DNA of 64,000 bases from NCBI RefSeq assembly GCF_030684895.1, contig NZ_JAUXXP010000038.1, positions 1 through 64,000 on the forward strand, given 5' to 3'. How positions within the stretch are numbered: position 1 is the first letter of the stretch; each line of letters opens with the position of its first letter. Shown in pieces: positions 26,273-34,179 of the stretch. The translations under genes were made by a program, and so were the position numbers. The DNA is from Pseudomonas sp. (GTDB lineage Bacteria > Pseudomonadota > Gammaproteobacteria > Pseudomonadales > Pseudomonadaceae). The notes under the pieces are model-generated. The model saw only the letters and a program-made list of their open reading frames with translations, did no database searches and was not told the DNA's origin.

Positions 26273-27136
26273 CTACTCCTTGACCTCCATAAACTCACGC
26301 GCCCAAACGATATAGTCCTCGGGCTGGGTGTAGGTGTGGGTCAGTTCGGTGGCGCTAAGGTCGCAGGCATCGACGCCGCGCTGTTCGCGCAGGCAGTCGT
26401 AGGTGGCCTTGATCGCCGCGAAATAGGCGGCATGGCCGTTGACCACGATGCGCACGCCCAGGCTGGCCAGGCGCGCATTGTCGCGCAGTTTGGGGTTACC
26501 GTAGGTGACCAGCATCAGCGGGATATTCAGGGCGGCGGCGATCTGCTCCAGGTGAGCAAAATCCTCGACCCCGACCAGGCAGATCGCATCGGCACCGGCC
26601 GCCTGATAGGCCTGGGTACGGCGAATCACCTCGCTGACATCCAGCACGCCGGCATGGGTGCGGGCGATGATCGCCAGGTCCGGGTCAACCCGAGCTTCCA
26701 GGGCCGCACGGATTTTGCCGACACCTTCGTCAACGCTGATCAGGTCGGTGGATTTACGCCCGAATTGCGCGGGCAGCAGGGTGTCCTCGATGGTCAGCGC
26801 AGCAATCCCGGCGCGCTCCAGCTCGACCACGGTGCGCATTACGTTGAGCGCATTGCCGTAGCCGTGGTCGGCATCGGCGATTACCGGCAGACGGCTGACC
26901 CGGCCAATCCGCGTGGCCTGCTCAACAAACTCGCTAAGGGTGATCAGGGCAAAATCCGGCGCGGCCAGAACTTGTAGTGAAGCTACAGAACCACCCAGAA
27001 TCCCGACTTCAAAACCCAGGTCAGCGGCAATTCGCGCGGCCATGGGATCGAACACGGAAGCCGTGTGATAGCAGCTATTCGAAGCAAGAAGCGCACGAAA
27101 TTGTGCGCGAAGGTCGTGATGCGAGGCTCTTTGCAT
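26273..27136 (-). CDS. Oxaloacetate decarboxylase (PEP mutase/isocitrate lyase superfamily)
   Basis: The sequence (287 aa) is very close to PA4872 of P. aeruginosa as I recall it, a soluble metal-dependent oxaloacetate decarboxylase. Diagnostic stretches: [34 protein letters not shown] (metal-binding aspartates) and TIEDTLLP. I chose the start MQRASHH at 27136; a start 12 bases upstream is possible. Two palindromic operator-like sites lie upstream (27179-27219). Confidence 0.88.
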   Translation of the reverse strand: MQRASHHDLRAQFRALLASNSCYHTASVFDPMAARIAADLGFEVGILGGSVASLQVLAAPDFALITLSEFVEQATRIGRVSRLPVIADADHGYGNALNVMRTVVELERAGIAALTIEDTLLPAQFGRKSTDLISVDEGVGKIRAALEARVDPDLAIIARTHAGVLDVSEVIRRTQAYQAAGADAICLVGVEDFAHLEQIAAALNIPLMLVTYGNPKLRDNARLASLGVRIVVNGHAAYFAAIKATYDCLREQRGVDACDLSATELTHTYTQPEDYIVWAREFMEVKE

Positions 27137-27177
27137 AGGGTGCACCATCGTTCATAGTCGATTCTGAGCGAGGGATT

Positions 27178-27219
27178 ATGTAGCAAAACTACAAAACCCG
27201 TCATGTAGTAAAACTACAT
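27178..27219. promoter_or_regulatory. Two TGTAG-N5-CTACA dyads upstream of oxaloacetate decarboxylase
   Basis: TGTAGCAAAACTACA (27179-27193) and ATGTAGTAAAACTACAT (27203-27219) are near-identical palindromes with centres 25 bp apart, 43-83 bp upstream of the minus-strand start at 27136. The stretch is A+T-rich compared with its surroundings. The arrangement suggests a repressor or activator bound as two dimers; the protein is unknown and no regulator gene is adjacent. Confidence 0.6.
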
Positions 27220-27272
27220 AGTCGACCAACAACCTTGCACCCGCCTTTCAGTCTACCCAGCCATCCAGCGCA

Positions 27273-28271
27273 CTAACCCAAGTCCGCCGGTAAACGTGGG
27301 CCAAAGCCGGCGCCGGTGAGCAGCCCATAGGCCATCCACAGCATCACGCCGGCATACAGCAAGCGTGGCAGCCAGGTGGCCAGCTGTTCGGTCAGGCTAT
27401 CCAGCTTCTGGGTTTCCACCCCAGCGTAGTTGAGCAGGCTGGCCGGCAAGGTACCGCTGGCCTCCCCCGTACGAATCAGGCCAAGGGCCAGCCCCTGGCC
27501 GGGAAAGTCCAGACTGGCCAACGCCTGGGCCAGGCCCTGGCCGCGCTGAATAGCTATCTGCAGGCTGCTGAAGCGCTTGCGCAGCGGCGCATGGCTGATA
27601 ACCGCGCAGGCCTTGGGCAAGGCCTCAAGCATAGGCATGCCGGCCTCCAGCATCAGCCCCAGACTGTCGAAAAAATCACGCAGATTACGCCGCAGCAGCG
27701 CTGGGCCGAGGATCGGCACACTCGCCAACAGGCCATCAAGGGGCGAAGCCGCACCAGCGGGCGCGTGCTCGCCGCGCCGATAAAGCCCACGCCCCAGACC
27801 ATAGAGCGCCCCCAGCACCAGCAACGGCCAGAGCACGCCCCACAGATAACCGGCGATGCTCAGCTGGCCGCCGACCAACGTCGGCAGCGGCTGGATAAAC
27901 AGCGCCAGCACTAACACCGCCGCCGGCATCAGCAGGCGTGATTTGACTGCAGCAGCCTGTTGCGCCCGGTGGTTATAACGCTCGGCCAGGCGCTGGTAGA
28001 TCGCCGCCAGGCAGCCGCTGGCCTGAGCGGCGCGCAGCAGGGTGCTGTCCAGTGGGGTAAACAAACCACTGCGCAGCCCGGCACTGGCCATATCGCTACC
28101 GCCGGCTATCTGTGTTTGCAAGCTGGCCAGCGCAGCCTTGGCGCGCACTGGCACTTGCAGGCTGAGCAGCGCCCGCTCGACCGGCACACCGGCTTTCTCC
28201 ATGGCCGCCAGATGGCCAAACAATTGTGCGCGCGCAGCAAGATCAAGCAGGGCAGGACGTGAGGTGGGCAT
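27273..28271 (-). CDS. Orphan type II secretion/type IV pilus F-like protein
   Basis: 332 aa with two T2SSF domains (about 10-125 and 185-305): LFGHLAAMEKAGVPVERAL, LRAAQASGCLAAIYQRLAE in the first, FFDSLGLMLEAGMPMLEALP and LIRTGEASGTLPASL in the second. Hydrophobic segments lie near 112-132, 140-165 and at the C-terminus. GspF/PilC proteins are inner-membrane platform proteins, but no ATPase, pseudopilin or secretin gene is nearby. Whether it works with a remote machine is unknown. Confidence 0.8.
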   Translation of the reverse strand: MPTSRPALLDLAARAQLFGHLAAMEKAGVPVERALLSLQVPVRAKAALASLQTQIAGGSDMASAGLRSGLFTPLDSTLLRAAQASGCLAAIYQRLAERYNHRAQQAAAVKSRLLMPAAVLVLALFIQPLPTLVGGQLSIAGYLWGVLWPLLVLGALYGLGRGLYRRGEHAPAGAASPLDGLLASVPILGPALLRRNLRDFFDSLGLMLEAGMPMLEALPKACAVISHAPLRKRFSSLQIAIQRGQGLAQALASLDFPGQGLALGLIRTGEASGTLPASLLNYAGVETQKLDSLTEQLATWLPRLLYAGVMLWMAYGLLTGAGFGPRLPADLG

Positions 28272-28343
28272 AGGCAGGCTCAGCGAGATGGGAACGACAC
28301 AACAGCCGCCAGGTTAGCAGGCCGCGCGACGCAGAGCAGCGGG

Positions 28344-29099
28344 CTATTCAGTGGCCGTCGGCAACTCGGCATGCGGCAGCCAGCGGCGGAATATCTGCGC
28401 GAAGCTGCCGTCCTCATGCATGGCGTCGAGGGCGCGCCGCCAGCGCTCAACCAACGCCTTATCGGTCTGCGGGGAAAAGGCGATGTAGTAGGCCGAGCGC
28501 ATAAAGGGCAGGTGCGCCTGCACCTGCTCCGGGCGCAAACCGCCGCTGGCCAGTTCATCCTTGAGGGTCAGGTCTTCCGTGGCAATCAATTGCACCCGCC
28601 CGTGCTTGAGCATGGTCACCATATTCTTCGCACTGGTGACCCCGTAGAGATTGTTGAAGCCGCGCGCGCTCAGGGTTTCAAAGGTGTACCACTGTTTCGG
28701 CACGGCCAGCGGCCCGCTCTCGGCGGCCTGCTGCAGATTGTCGAAACGCAGGTGACGTGATTTCAGCGAGTAGAAGCTGGTGGTGCCGATCAGCAGCGGG
28801 CCGACCCACTGAAACTTCGCTTCACGCTCCGGCGTACGCACGGTGGAGAAGATCGCCGTATTCGGCTCGTGCTGAGCCAGGTGATAGCCGCGTGTCCAGG
28901 GCAACAGCTCGATCTTGCCGGGGTCGCCGGTGCGCTCAATCAGCGCGCGCACCACCTCTACGGCCAGGCCCTGCAGCTCGCCATCACGGCTAAAGCTGGT
29001 CGGCGGTGCTTCCTCGGTGAGCAAATGCAATTCAGCAAACGCCGCCCCGGCCAGACAGGCCAGCAGCAAGAGCAGCAGCGCGCAGCATCGTTTGAGCAA
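28344..29099 (-). CDS. Periplasmic solute-binding protein, family 3 (first of a tandem pair)
   Basis: 251 aa in the amino-acid-binding SBP_bac_3 style. Signal peptide LKRCCALLLLLLACLAGAA, then ELHLLTEEAPPTSFSRDG and LLPWTRGYHLAQ. The start is probably TTG at 29099, with GGGAG 7 bases upstream; an in-frame GTG at 29117 has no good site. No permease or ATPase gene is adjacent, so it may be a signalling or shared binding protein. It is clearly similar to the next gene upstream on this strand. Confidence 0.8.
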   Translation of the reverse strand: MLKRCCALLLLLLACLAGAAFAELHLLTEEAPPTSFSRDGELQGLAVEVVRALIERTGDPGKIELLPWTRGYHLAQHEPNTAIFSTVRTPEREAKFQWVGPLLIGTTSFYSLKSRHLRFDNLQQAAESGPLAVPKQWYTFETLSARGFNNLYGVTSAKNMVTMLKHGRVQLIATEDLTLKDELASGGLRPEQVQAHLPFMRSAYYIAFSPQTDKALVERWRRALDAMHEDGSFAQIFRRWLPHAELPTATE

Positions 29100-29152
29100 A
29101 GTGAGTTCTCCCAGCACTGGCTTCAGACTAGCTCAGAGCCGGGCCAGTCGCG

Positions 29153-29914
29153 TTATGGCAAGGAAGGGGTGGCTGGCATGCTGAACGGCTGGGCAAACCA
29201 GCGCTGGTGAATGCGCTCCAGGCTACCGTCACGCAGCAACTCATCAAGGGCCAGCTGCCATTGCCGCACCAGAGCCGGGTCGGTGTTGTTCGAGAAGGCG
29301 ATATAGGAGTTGTTACCCATCAGGGTGAACTGCAACTCCACCTCATCACGGCGCATGCCTTGCTGCGCAAGCATGTCGTCCAGGGCCAGGTTGTTGGCCA
29401 GCAGCAGCTCGATACGACCGTGCTTGAACATCTTCATCATGTGTTGGGGTGTCGGTACGCCGTAGAGGTTTTTCAGGCCACGGTCGCTGAGGTATTCATA
29501 GGAGTACCACTGCTTGGGCACAGCCAAGGTGGTGAAGCGCTCTACATCGTTGAGCGTACGCACATTCAGCCCGGCGCCGCGCCGCGCATAGAAGCTGGTA
29601 TGCCCGCGGGCAATCGGCCCGACCCACTGGAACAGCGCCTCGCGCCGGGCGGTACGCACCGTGGAGAACAAGCCGCTGTTGGCCTCACGCTGTACCTGAT
29701 GGTAACCGCGGGTCCAGGGCACCAGCTCGATGCGGGTTTCCTGCCCGGTACGCTGAATCAGCAACTCGACCACTTCCACGGCCATGCCGGTCAGCTTGCC
29801 GTCCTCGGTATAGCTCAGCGGCCGGTATTCCTCGGTATACAGGTGCAGCTCGGCCGCCGGCGCCGATGTACAGCAGCCAAGCAACAACACAACCAACCAG
29901 AACTTCAACCGCAT
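29153..29914 (-). CDS. Periplasmic solute-binding protein, family 3 (second of a tandem pair)
   Basis: 253 aa. Signal sequence MRLKFWLVVLLLGCCTSAPA, in which LLGC could also be a lipobox, followed by ELHLYTEEYRPLSYTEDGK, VEVVELLIQRTG, LVPWTRGYHQVQRE and VPKQWYSYEYLS. These match the neighbouring protein position by position, so the pair arose by tandem duplication. The start at 29914 is chosen from the signal peptide. Confidence 0.8.
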   Translation of the reverse strand: MRLKFWLVVLLLGCCTSAPAAELHLYTEEYRPLSYTEDGKLTGMAVEVVELLIQRTGQETRIELVPWTRGYHQVQREANSGLFSTVRTARREALFQWVGPIARGHTSFYARRGAGLNVRTLNDVERFTTLAVPKQWYSYEYLSDRGLKNLYGVPTPQHMMKMFKHGRIELLLANNLALDDMLAQQGMRRDEVELQFTLMGNNSYIAFSNNTDPALVRQWQLALDELLRDGSLERIHQRWFAQPFSMPATPSLP

Positions 29915-30019
29915 TGGGCAATACCTACAAAACATACGAACAATGGGCCGAAACGCAGAATGATAAACAGCCATTGATTCAGCAACCAGCACAGCTCTGC
30001 GGCAAATCAGCGCGAGGGG

Positions 30020-30961
30020 CTATGGATTGGCCGTCAGCTCCACCTCCCGCGCCCGCTGCCATTGCGCCAGGTTTTCGCGACTTACCTGCTGCACCTGCAG
30101 CGCGATATTCACCGGTTGCGCCGCTAGCTCGCCACGCAGGCTTTGCGCGGCCAGTTGCACGGCCTGATAGCCAATAGCGTGGGCTTGCTGAATCATCAGG
30201 CTGTGAATCTCGCCCTTGCTCAGCGCTTCAAGCAACAACGGATCAGCATCGAAGCCGATATGCAGTAACGCCCCGGCCTTACCGAGCCGCCGCAGGGCCG
30301 CCAGTGCGGCGCGTGAACTGGTGCTGTTGGGCGTGAACACGCCCGCCAGCTGCGGCAACTGCTCACGCAACGCCTCCACCGCGACCTGGCTGTCGTCGCC
30401 GATATAGGTATCCACCAGAATACTCAGACCACCCTGTTCCGCGCCCTGGCGAAAGCCTCGCTCGCGCTCGCTGGTTGAGGGCACGCCGGTTTTCAAGCGC
30501 AACAGCGCCACCTGGCCCTGCCCGCCGAGCGCCGCAGCCAAGGCCTGACCGGCCTGCACACCGGCGCGGAAGTTATCGGTGGCGACCACACCGCGCACTG
30601 CACTACCGGGCAAGTCACGGTCGAAATACACGGTATTGATGCCATGGGCCGCCAATTGCTGCACACGCGGCACAATTTCCAAGCCGCTGGGAGCGATAAC
30701 CAGCGCCTTACAGCCATGCTCCAGCACCCAGTTGATCATCTGCAGCTGGGTTTCCACGCGCCCCTCGCGGCTGGGCCCGCGAAAATGCATGTCCAGGCCG
30801 TATTCTTTGGCAGCCTGCCGCGCACCAACCTCCACCTGCCCCCAGAAGGGCGTAGCCCCGGCTGCCACCACGCCGACACAGTCCTTTGCCAGGGCTTGAG
30901 CGGCCCAACTGGTCAACACAACGACTAGCAGCACATAGTTCGATTGGCATCGGCGGTGCAT
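30020..30961 (-). CDS. Periplasmic sugar-type binding protein (Peripla_BP_4 fold)
   Basis: 313 aa. Signal peptide (NYVLLVVVLTSWAAQALA), then VGVVAAGATPFWGQVEVGAR, GINTVYFDRDLPGS, GVVATDNFRAG and GVFTPNSTSSRAALAAL, as in ribose/xylose-binding proteins. No transporter partner is seen; similar orphan proteins feed sensor kinases. The start at 30961 has GGGAG 8 bases upstream, whereas the ATG at 30967 is too close to that site. Confidence 0.82.
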   Translation of the reverse strand: MHRRCQSNYVLLVVVLTSWAAQALAKDCVGVVAAGATPFWGQVEVGARQAAKEYGLDMHFRGPSREGRVETQLQMINWVLEHGCKALVIAPSGLEIVPRVQQLAAHGINTVYFDRDLPGSAVRGVVATDNFRAGVQAGQALAAALGGQGQVALLRLKTGVPSTSERERGFRQGAEQGGLSILVDTYIGDDSQVAVEALREQLPQLAGVFTPNSTSSRAALAALRRLGKAGALLHIGFDADPLLLEALSKGEIHSLMIQQAHAIGYQAVQLAAQSLRGELAAQPVNIALQVQQVSRENLAQWQRAREVELTANP

Positions 30962-31298
30962 CAGCATCACTCCCAAAACGTGGCCGCATCCGGCAACACA
31001 TAGAACAGGACGCAGGCGTCACCGTAGAGTTTCAATATCACTTTAGCATCAGGCTATTAGCCTCGCCGGGCGCAGGATTAGCGGTCACCTGCCAGAAAAC
31101 CGTGGGTCAAAATAACAACACCCGCATCCGCTACTGCTTTTATGAACAATCCTTACTGAGCGCCATCCGCCGAACTGTTACGGCGCACCGTTAAAAATCA
31201 CTCCGGGTAATTATTTTTCACACTCCAAGCGACGGCTGGGCTGGTAGCCGCCGCTCAGGCAGGCGATGATCGCGTCTCTTTCCTGCACCTTGAATGAC
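30962..31298. other. Divergent intergenic region
   Basis: These 337 bases separate a minus-strand and a plus-strand gene. I see A+T-rich patches near 31105-31145 and 31190-31225 that could hold the two promoters, and a small hairpin CGGCT...AGCCG near 31232-31250. No RNA gene, REP element or convincing longer reading frame is recognised. Confidence 0.4.
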
Positions 31299-32027
31299 AT
31301 GACCGATACCACGCAAAGCACTCAGGCCACGCACAAACCCCGCCCGCTGATCGATTTGCTGGTCAGTATCCTGATTCCCTCCCTGATTCTGATGAAACTC
31401 AGTGGCGAGAGCCGCCTGGGTGCCGACGGTGCGCTGATGCTGGCGCTGGCCTTCCCGCTGGGCTGGGGCAGTTTCGAGCTGCTCAAGTACCGCAAATTCA
31501 ACTTTATCGCCCTGCTCGGCCTGATCAGCGTGCTGCTTACCGGCGGCATCGGCCTGCTCAAACTGGATAACCAGTGGCTGGCGATCAAGGAAGCGGCGAT
31601 CCCCGGCATCATCGGCATCGCTGTGCTGGTATCGACCCGCACCCGCTTCCCGCTGATCCGCACCATGCTGTTCAACAAGACCGTGCTCAACGTCGACAAG
31701 ATCCATGAACGTCTGGAACAGGCCGGCAACACCGAGCGGTTCGAAGCACGCCTGCTCCGCGCCACCTACTGGCTGAGTGGCACCTTCTTCTTCTCCTCGG
31801 CGATGAACTACGTGCTGGCCAAATGGATTGTCATCAGCCCGGCCGGCAGCGAAGCCTTCAACGAAGAGCTGGGGCGGATGAACCTGCTCAGCTACCCGAT
31901 GATCGCGATCCCGTCGATGATCATGCTGATGGCCATCTTCTATTACCTGTGGCGCACCATCCACGGCCTCACCGGCCTCAAGCTGGAAGACGTGATGGCC
32001 AATGCCGAGCAGGACAAGCAGCCCTAG
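31299..32027 (+). CDS. Integral membrane protein, VC0807-like
   Basis: 242 aa with about six hydrophobic segments: PLIDLLVSILIPSLILMKL, FIALLGLISVLLTGGIGLL, WLSGTFFFSSAMNYVLAKWI and IPSMIMLMAIFYYLW. It resembles the VC0807 family of uncharacterised membrane proteins; function unknown. The ATG at 31299 gives a polar N-terminus (MTDTTQSTQATHKPRP); an in-frame ATG at 31266 is possible and neither has a strong ribosome site. Confidence 0.65.
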   Translation: MTDTTQSTQATHKPRPLIDLLVSILIPSLILMKLSGESRLGADGALMLALAFPLGWGSFELLKYRKFNFIALLGLISVLLTGGIGLLKLDNQWLAIKEAAIPGIIGIAVLVSTRTRFPLIRTMLFNKTVLNVDKIHERLEQAGNTERFEARLLRATYWLSGTFFFSSAMNYVLAKWIVISPAGSEAFNEELGRMNLLSYPMIAIPSMIMLMAIFYYLWRTIHGLTGLKLEDVMANAEQDKQP

Positions 32028-32051
32028 GCGACGCTGCCTGGCGCGCCACGA

Positions 32052-32504
32052 ATGCTGACGCTCTCCGTCTACCTGGGCCTGTTTTTTTCGGCTTTGGGCG
32101 CCGCCACCCTGCTGCCACTGCAATCGGAAAGCGTGCTGGTGGCGCTGCTGCTCAGCGGCGCCTATTCGTCCTGGGCGCTGCTGGCGGTGGCCAGTGTCGG
32201 CAATATCCTCGGTGCGCTGCTCAACTGGCTGCTCGGCCGTTACCTCGAACACTTTCGCCATAAATCCTGGTTCCCGGTCAGCGACGCGCGCCTGCAGCAG
32301 GCGCAGCGCGGCTACGCGCGCTATGGTCGCTGGTCCCTGCTGCTGAGCTGGGTGCCAATCATCGGCGACCCGCTGACCCTGGTCGCCGGGGTGATGCGCG
32401 AACGCCTATGGATTTTCCTGCTGATCGTCAGCCTGGCGAAAACCGCCCGCTATGCCGTGCTCGCAGGACTGACCCTGGGCTGGACAACGTTCGTCGCCGC
32501 ATAG
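32052..32504 (+). CDS. YqaA-family (DedA-like) membrane protein
   Basis: 150 aa with four hydrophobic segments. SVGNILGALLNWLLGRYLEHF and GRWSLLLSWVPIIGDPLTLVAG are the hallmarks of YqaA, a small relative of the DedA group of membrane proteins linked to lipid transport and membrane potential. Starts 24 bases after the preceding gene and is probably in one transcript with it. Confidence 0.82.
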   Translation: MLTLSVYLGLFFSALGAATLLPLQSESVLVALLLSGAYSSWALLAVASVGNILGALLNWLLGRYLEHFRHKSWFPVSDARLQQAQRGYARYGRWSLLLSWVPIIGDPLTLVAGVMRERLWIFLLIVSLAKTARYAVLAGLTLGWTTFVAA

Positions 32505-32644
32505 ATCAATAAGCGCAGCATTCGCCCGGCGACTCGCATAGAATGCGCGGCCGTTTTTGCGACCACGCCCTCCATGACGGCCATCCCCCTGGCCATCAGG
32601 CAACGTCAGAACACCCCGGTACTTATTCAGGAACAGCGCGCCGC

Positions 32645-33910
32645 ATGACTTTCTCCACTCCCGCCCGCGCCTGCGGCATCGACTTCGGCACCTCCAACTC
32701 CACCGTCGGCTGGCTGCGCCCCGACGCCGAGACCCTGATCCCCCTGGAAGACGGCAAAATCACCCTGCCCTCAGTGGTGTTCTTCAACCTCGAAGAACGT
32801 CGCCCGGTCTATGGCCGCCTGGCCCTACAGGAATACCTCGAAGGCTACGAAGGCCGCCTGATGCGCTCGCTGAAAAGCCTCTTGGGTAGCAAGCTGCTGA
32901 AAAGCGAAACCACGGTGTTGGGCAGCGCCCTGCCGTTTAAAGACCTGCTCGGCTTTTTTATCGGCGAGCTGAAAAGCCGTGCAGAAAACAACGCCGGCCG
33001 GCCATTCGAGGAAGTGGTCTTGGGGCGCCCGGTGTTCTTCGTCGACGATGATCCGGTGGCCGATCTGGAAGCGCAGAACACCCTGGTGGCCGTGGCGCAT
33101 AAGCTCGGCTTCAAGGATGTGTCGTTCCAGTACGAGCCGATTGCCGCAGCCTTTGACTACGAGTCGGGCATCAGCCGCGAAGAGCTGGTGCTGATCGTCG
33201 ATATCGGCGGCGGTACGTCGGACTTCTCCCTGGTGCGCCTGGCGCCCGAACGCCGCACAGTGGCGGATCGGCATACCGATATTCTCGCCACCGGCGGCGT
33301 GCATATCGGCGGTACCGACTTCGACAAACAGCTCTCCCTGGCCGGTGTGATGCCGCTGTTCGGCTACGGCAGCCGGATGAAGAGCGATGCGCCGATGCCC
33401 ACCAGCACCCACCTCAACCTGGCCACCTGGCACACCATCAACGCGGTGTACTCGGCCCAATCGCAACGCCAGCTGCAGAGCATGCGTTACGACATCGTCG
33501 ACCCCACCGGCATCGATCGGCTGTTCCAGCTGATCGAACGCCGCGACGGCCACTGGCTGGCCATGCAGGTGGAAGAAAGCAAGATCGCCCTGACCGAGCA
33601 GGCTGCACGGCCCATCGACCTTAGCCGCCTGGAAGACGGCCTGGTCGCCGAGCTGACCCGCGAGCTGTTTGAAAACGCCATCGAACCGCTACTGGAGCGT
33701 GTGCGCGCCAGCGTCAACCAGTTGCTCAGCGATGCCGGCGTCAGTGTCGAGCAGGTCGATACGGTGTTCTTTACCGGCGGTTCCAGCGGCATCCCAGCCT
33801 TGCGCCAGAGCGTCGCGGCGATGCTGCCCAATGCCCAGCACGTGGAAGGCAACACCTTCGGCAGCATCGGCAGCGGCCTGGCCATCGAGGCGAAAAAGCG
33901 CTACGGCTGA
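32645..33910 (+). CDS. Hsp70-family protein, YegD-like
   Basis: 421 aa; an actin-like ATPase of the DnaK family without the DnaK substrate-binding domain. ACGIDFGTSNSTVGW (phosphate 1), VLIVDIGGGTSDFSLVRL (phosphate 2) and VFFTGGSSGIPALRQSV (adenosine) are clear. It resembles E. coli YegD; an equivalent (PA4873) is annotated as a heat-shock protein in P. aeruginosa. Client proteins are unknown. A start about 100 bases further upstream is in frame but begins before the Hsp70 fold. Confidence 0.87.
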   Translation: MTFSTPARACGIDFGTSNSTVGWLRPDAETLIPLEDGKITLPSVVFFNLEERRPVYGRLALQEYLEGYEGRLMRSLKSLLGSKLLKSETTVLGSALPFKDLLGFFIGELKSRAENNAGRPFEEVVLGRPVFFVDDDPVADLEAQNTLVAVAHKLGFKDVSFQYEPIAAAFDYESGISREELVLIVDIGGGTSDFSLVRLAPERRTVADRHTDILATGGVHIGGTDFDKQLSLAGVMPLFGYGSRMKSDAPMPTSTHLNLATWHTINAVYSAQSQRQLQSMRYDIVDPTGIDRLFQLIERRDGHWLAMQVEESKIALTEQAARPIDLSRLEDGLVAELTRELFENAIEPLLERVRASVNQLLSDAGVSVEQVDTVFFTGGSSGIPALRQSVAAMLPNAQHVEGNTFGSIGSGLAIEAKKRYG

Positions 33911-33913
33911 TCT

Positions 33914-33972
33914 GTAGCCCGGATGAAATCCGGGGATAAGGTCTAATCGCTCCCGGATTGCATCCGGGCTAC
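33914..33972. repeat. REP pair, 'GTAGCCCGGAT' class (second copy)
   Basis: GTAGCCCGGATGAAATCCGG faces GGATTGCATCCGGGCTAC, nearly identical in both arms to the pair at 2830-2889 but with a different spacer. Confidence 0.8.
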
Positions 33973-33984
33973 AACGGCACAGCC

Positions 33985-34107
33985 GTAGGATGGGTTGAGC
34001 AAAGCGATACCTATCAACACACCGCAGACCGCTCGATGGGTTACGCCGCTACAGCGACTAACCCAGCCTACAGCGGCGGTGGATAAGAAAGGCGTCATCC
34101 ACCCTAC
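33985..34107. repeat. Further REP-like units after the Hsp70 gene
   Basis: GTAGGATGGGTTGAGCAAAG pairs with CTAACCCAGCCTAC (33985-34071), a degenerate member of the 2733-2811 class. GGTGGATAAG...CATCCACCCTAC (34078-34107) resembles 19368-19454. Together with 33914-33972 they fill the gap between two converging genes. Confidence 0.65.
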
Positions 34108-34133
34108 GCAGCTAATTAGCCCCCTGCCTCCGC

Positions 34134-34167
34134 CATAAAAAACGCCAGCTCAAAGCTGGCATTTTTT
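34134..34167. terminator. Bidirectional terminator between the Hsp70 gene and ygiQ
   Basis: The stem GCCAGCT / AGCTGGC with a CAA loop is flanked by an A-tract on the left and a T-tract on the right, so it can end both the plus-strand and the minus-strand transcript. Confidence 0.85.
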
Positions 34168-34179
34168 ATTCCTGCTTAA

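Noticed and set aside
27273..28271. Part of a complete type II secretion or type IV pilus operon
   Set aside because: No ATPase, pseudopilin, secretin or prepilin peptidase gene is found on either side.
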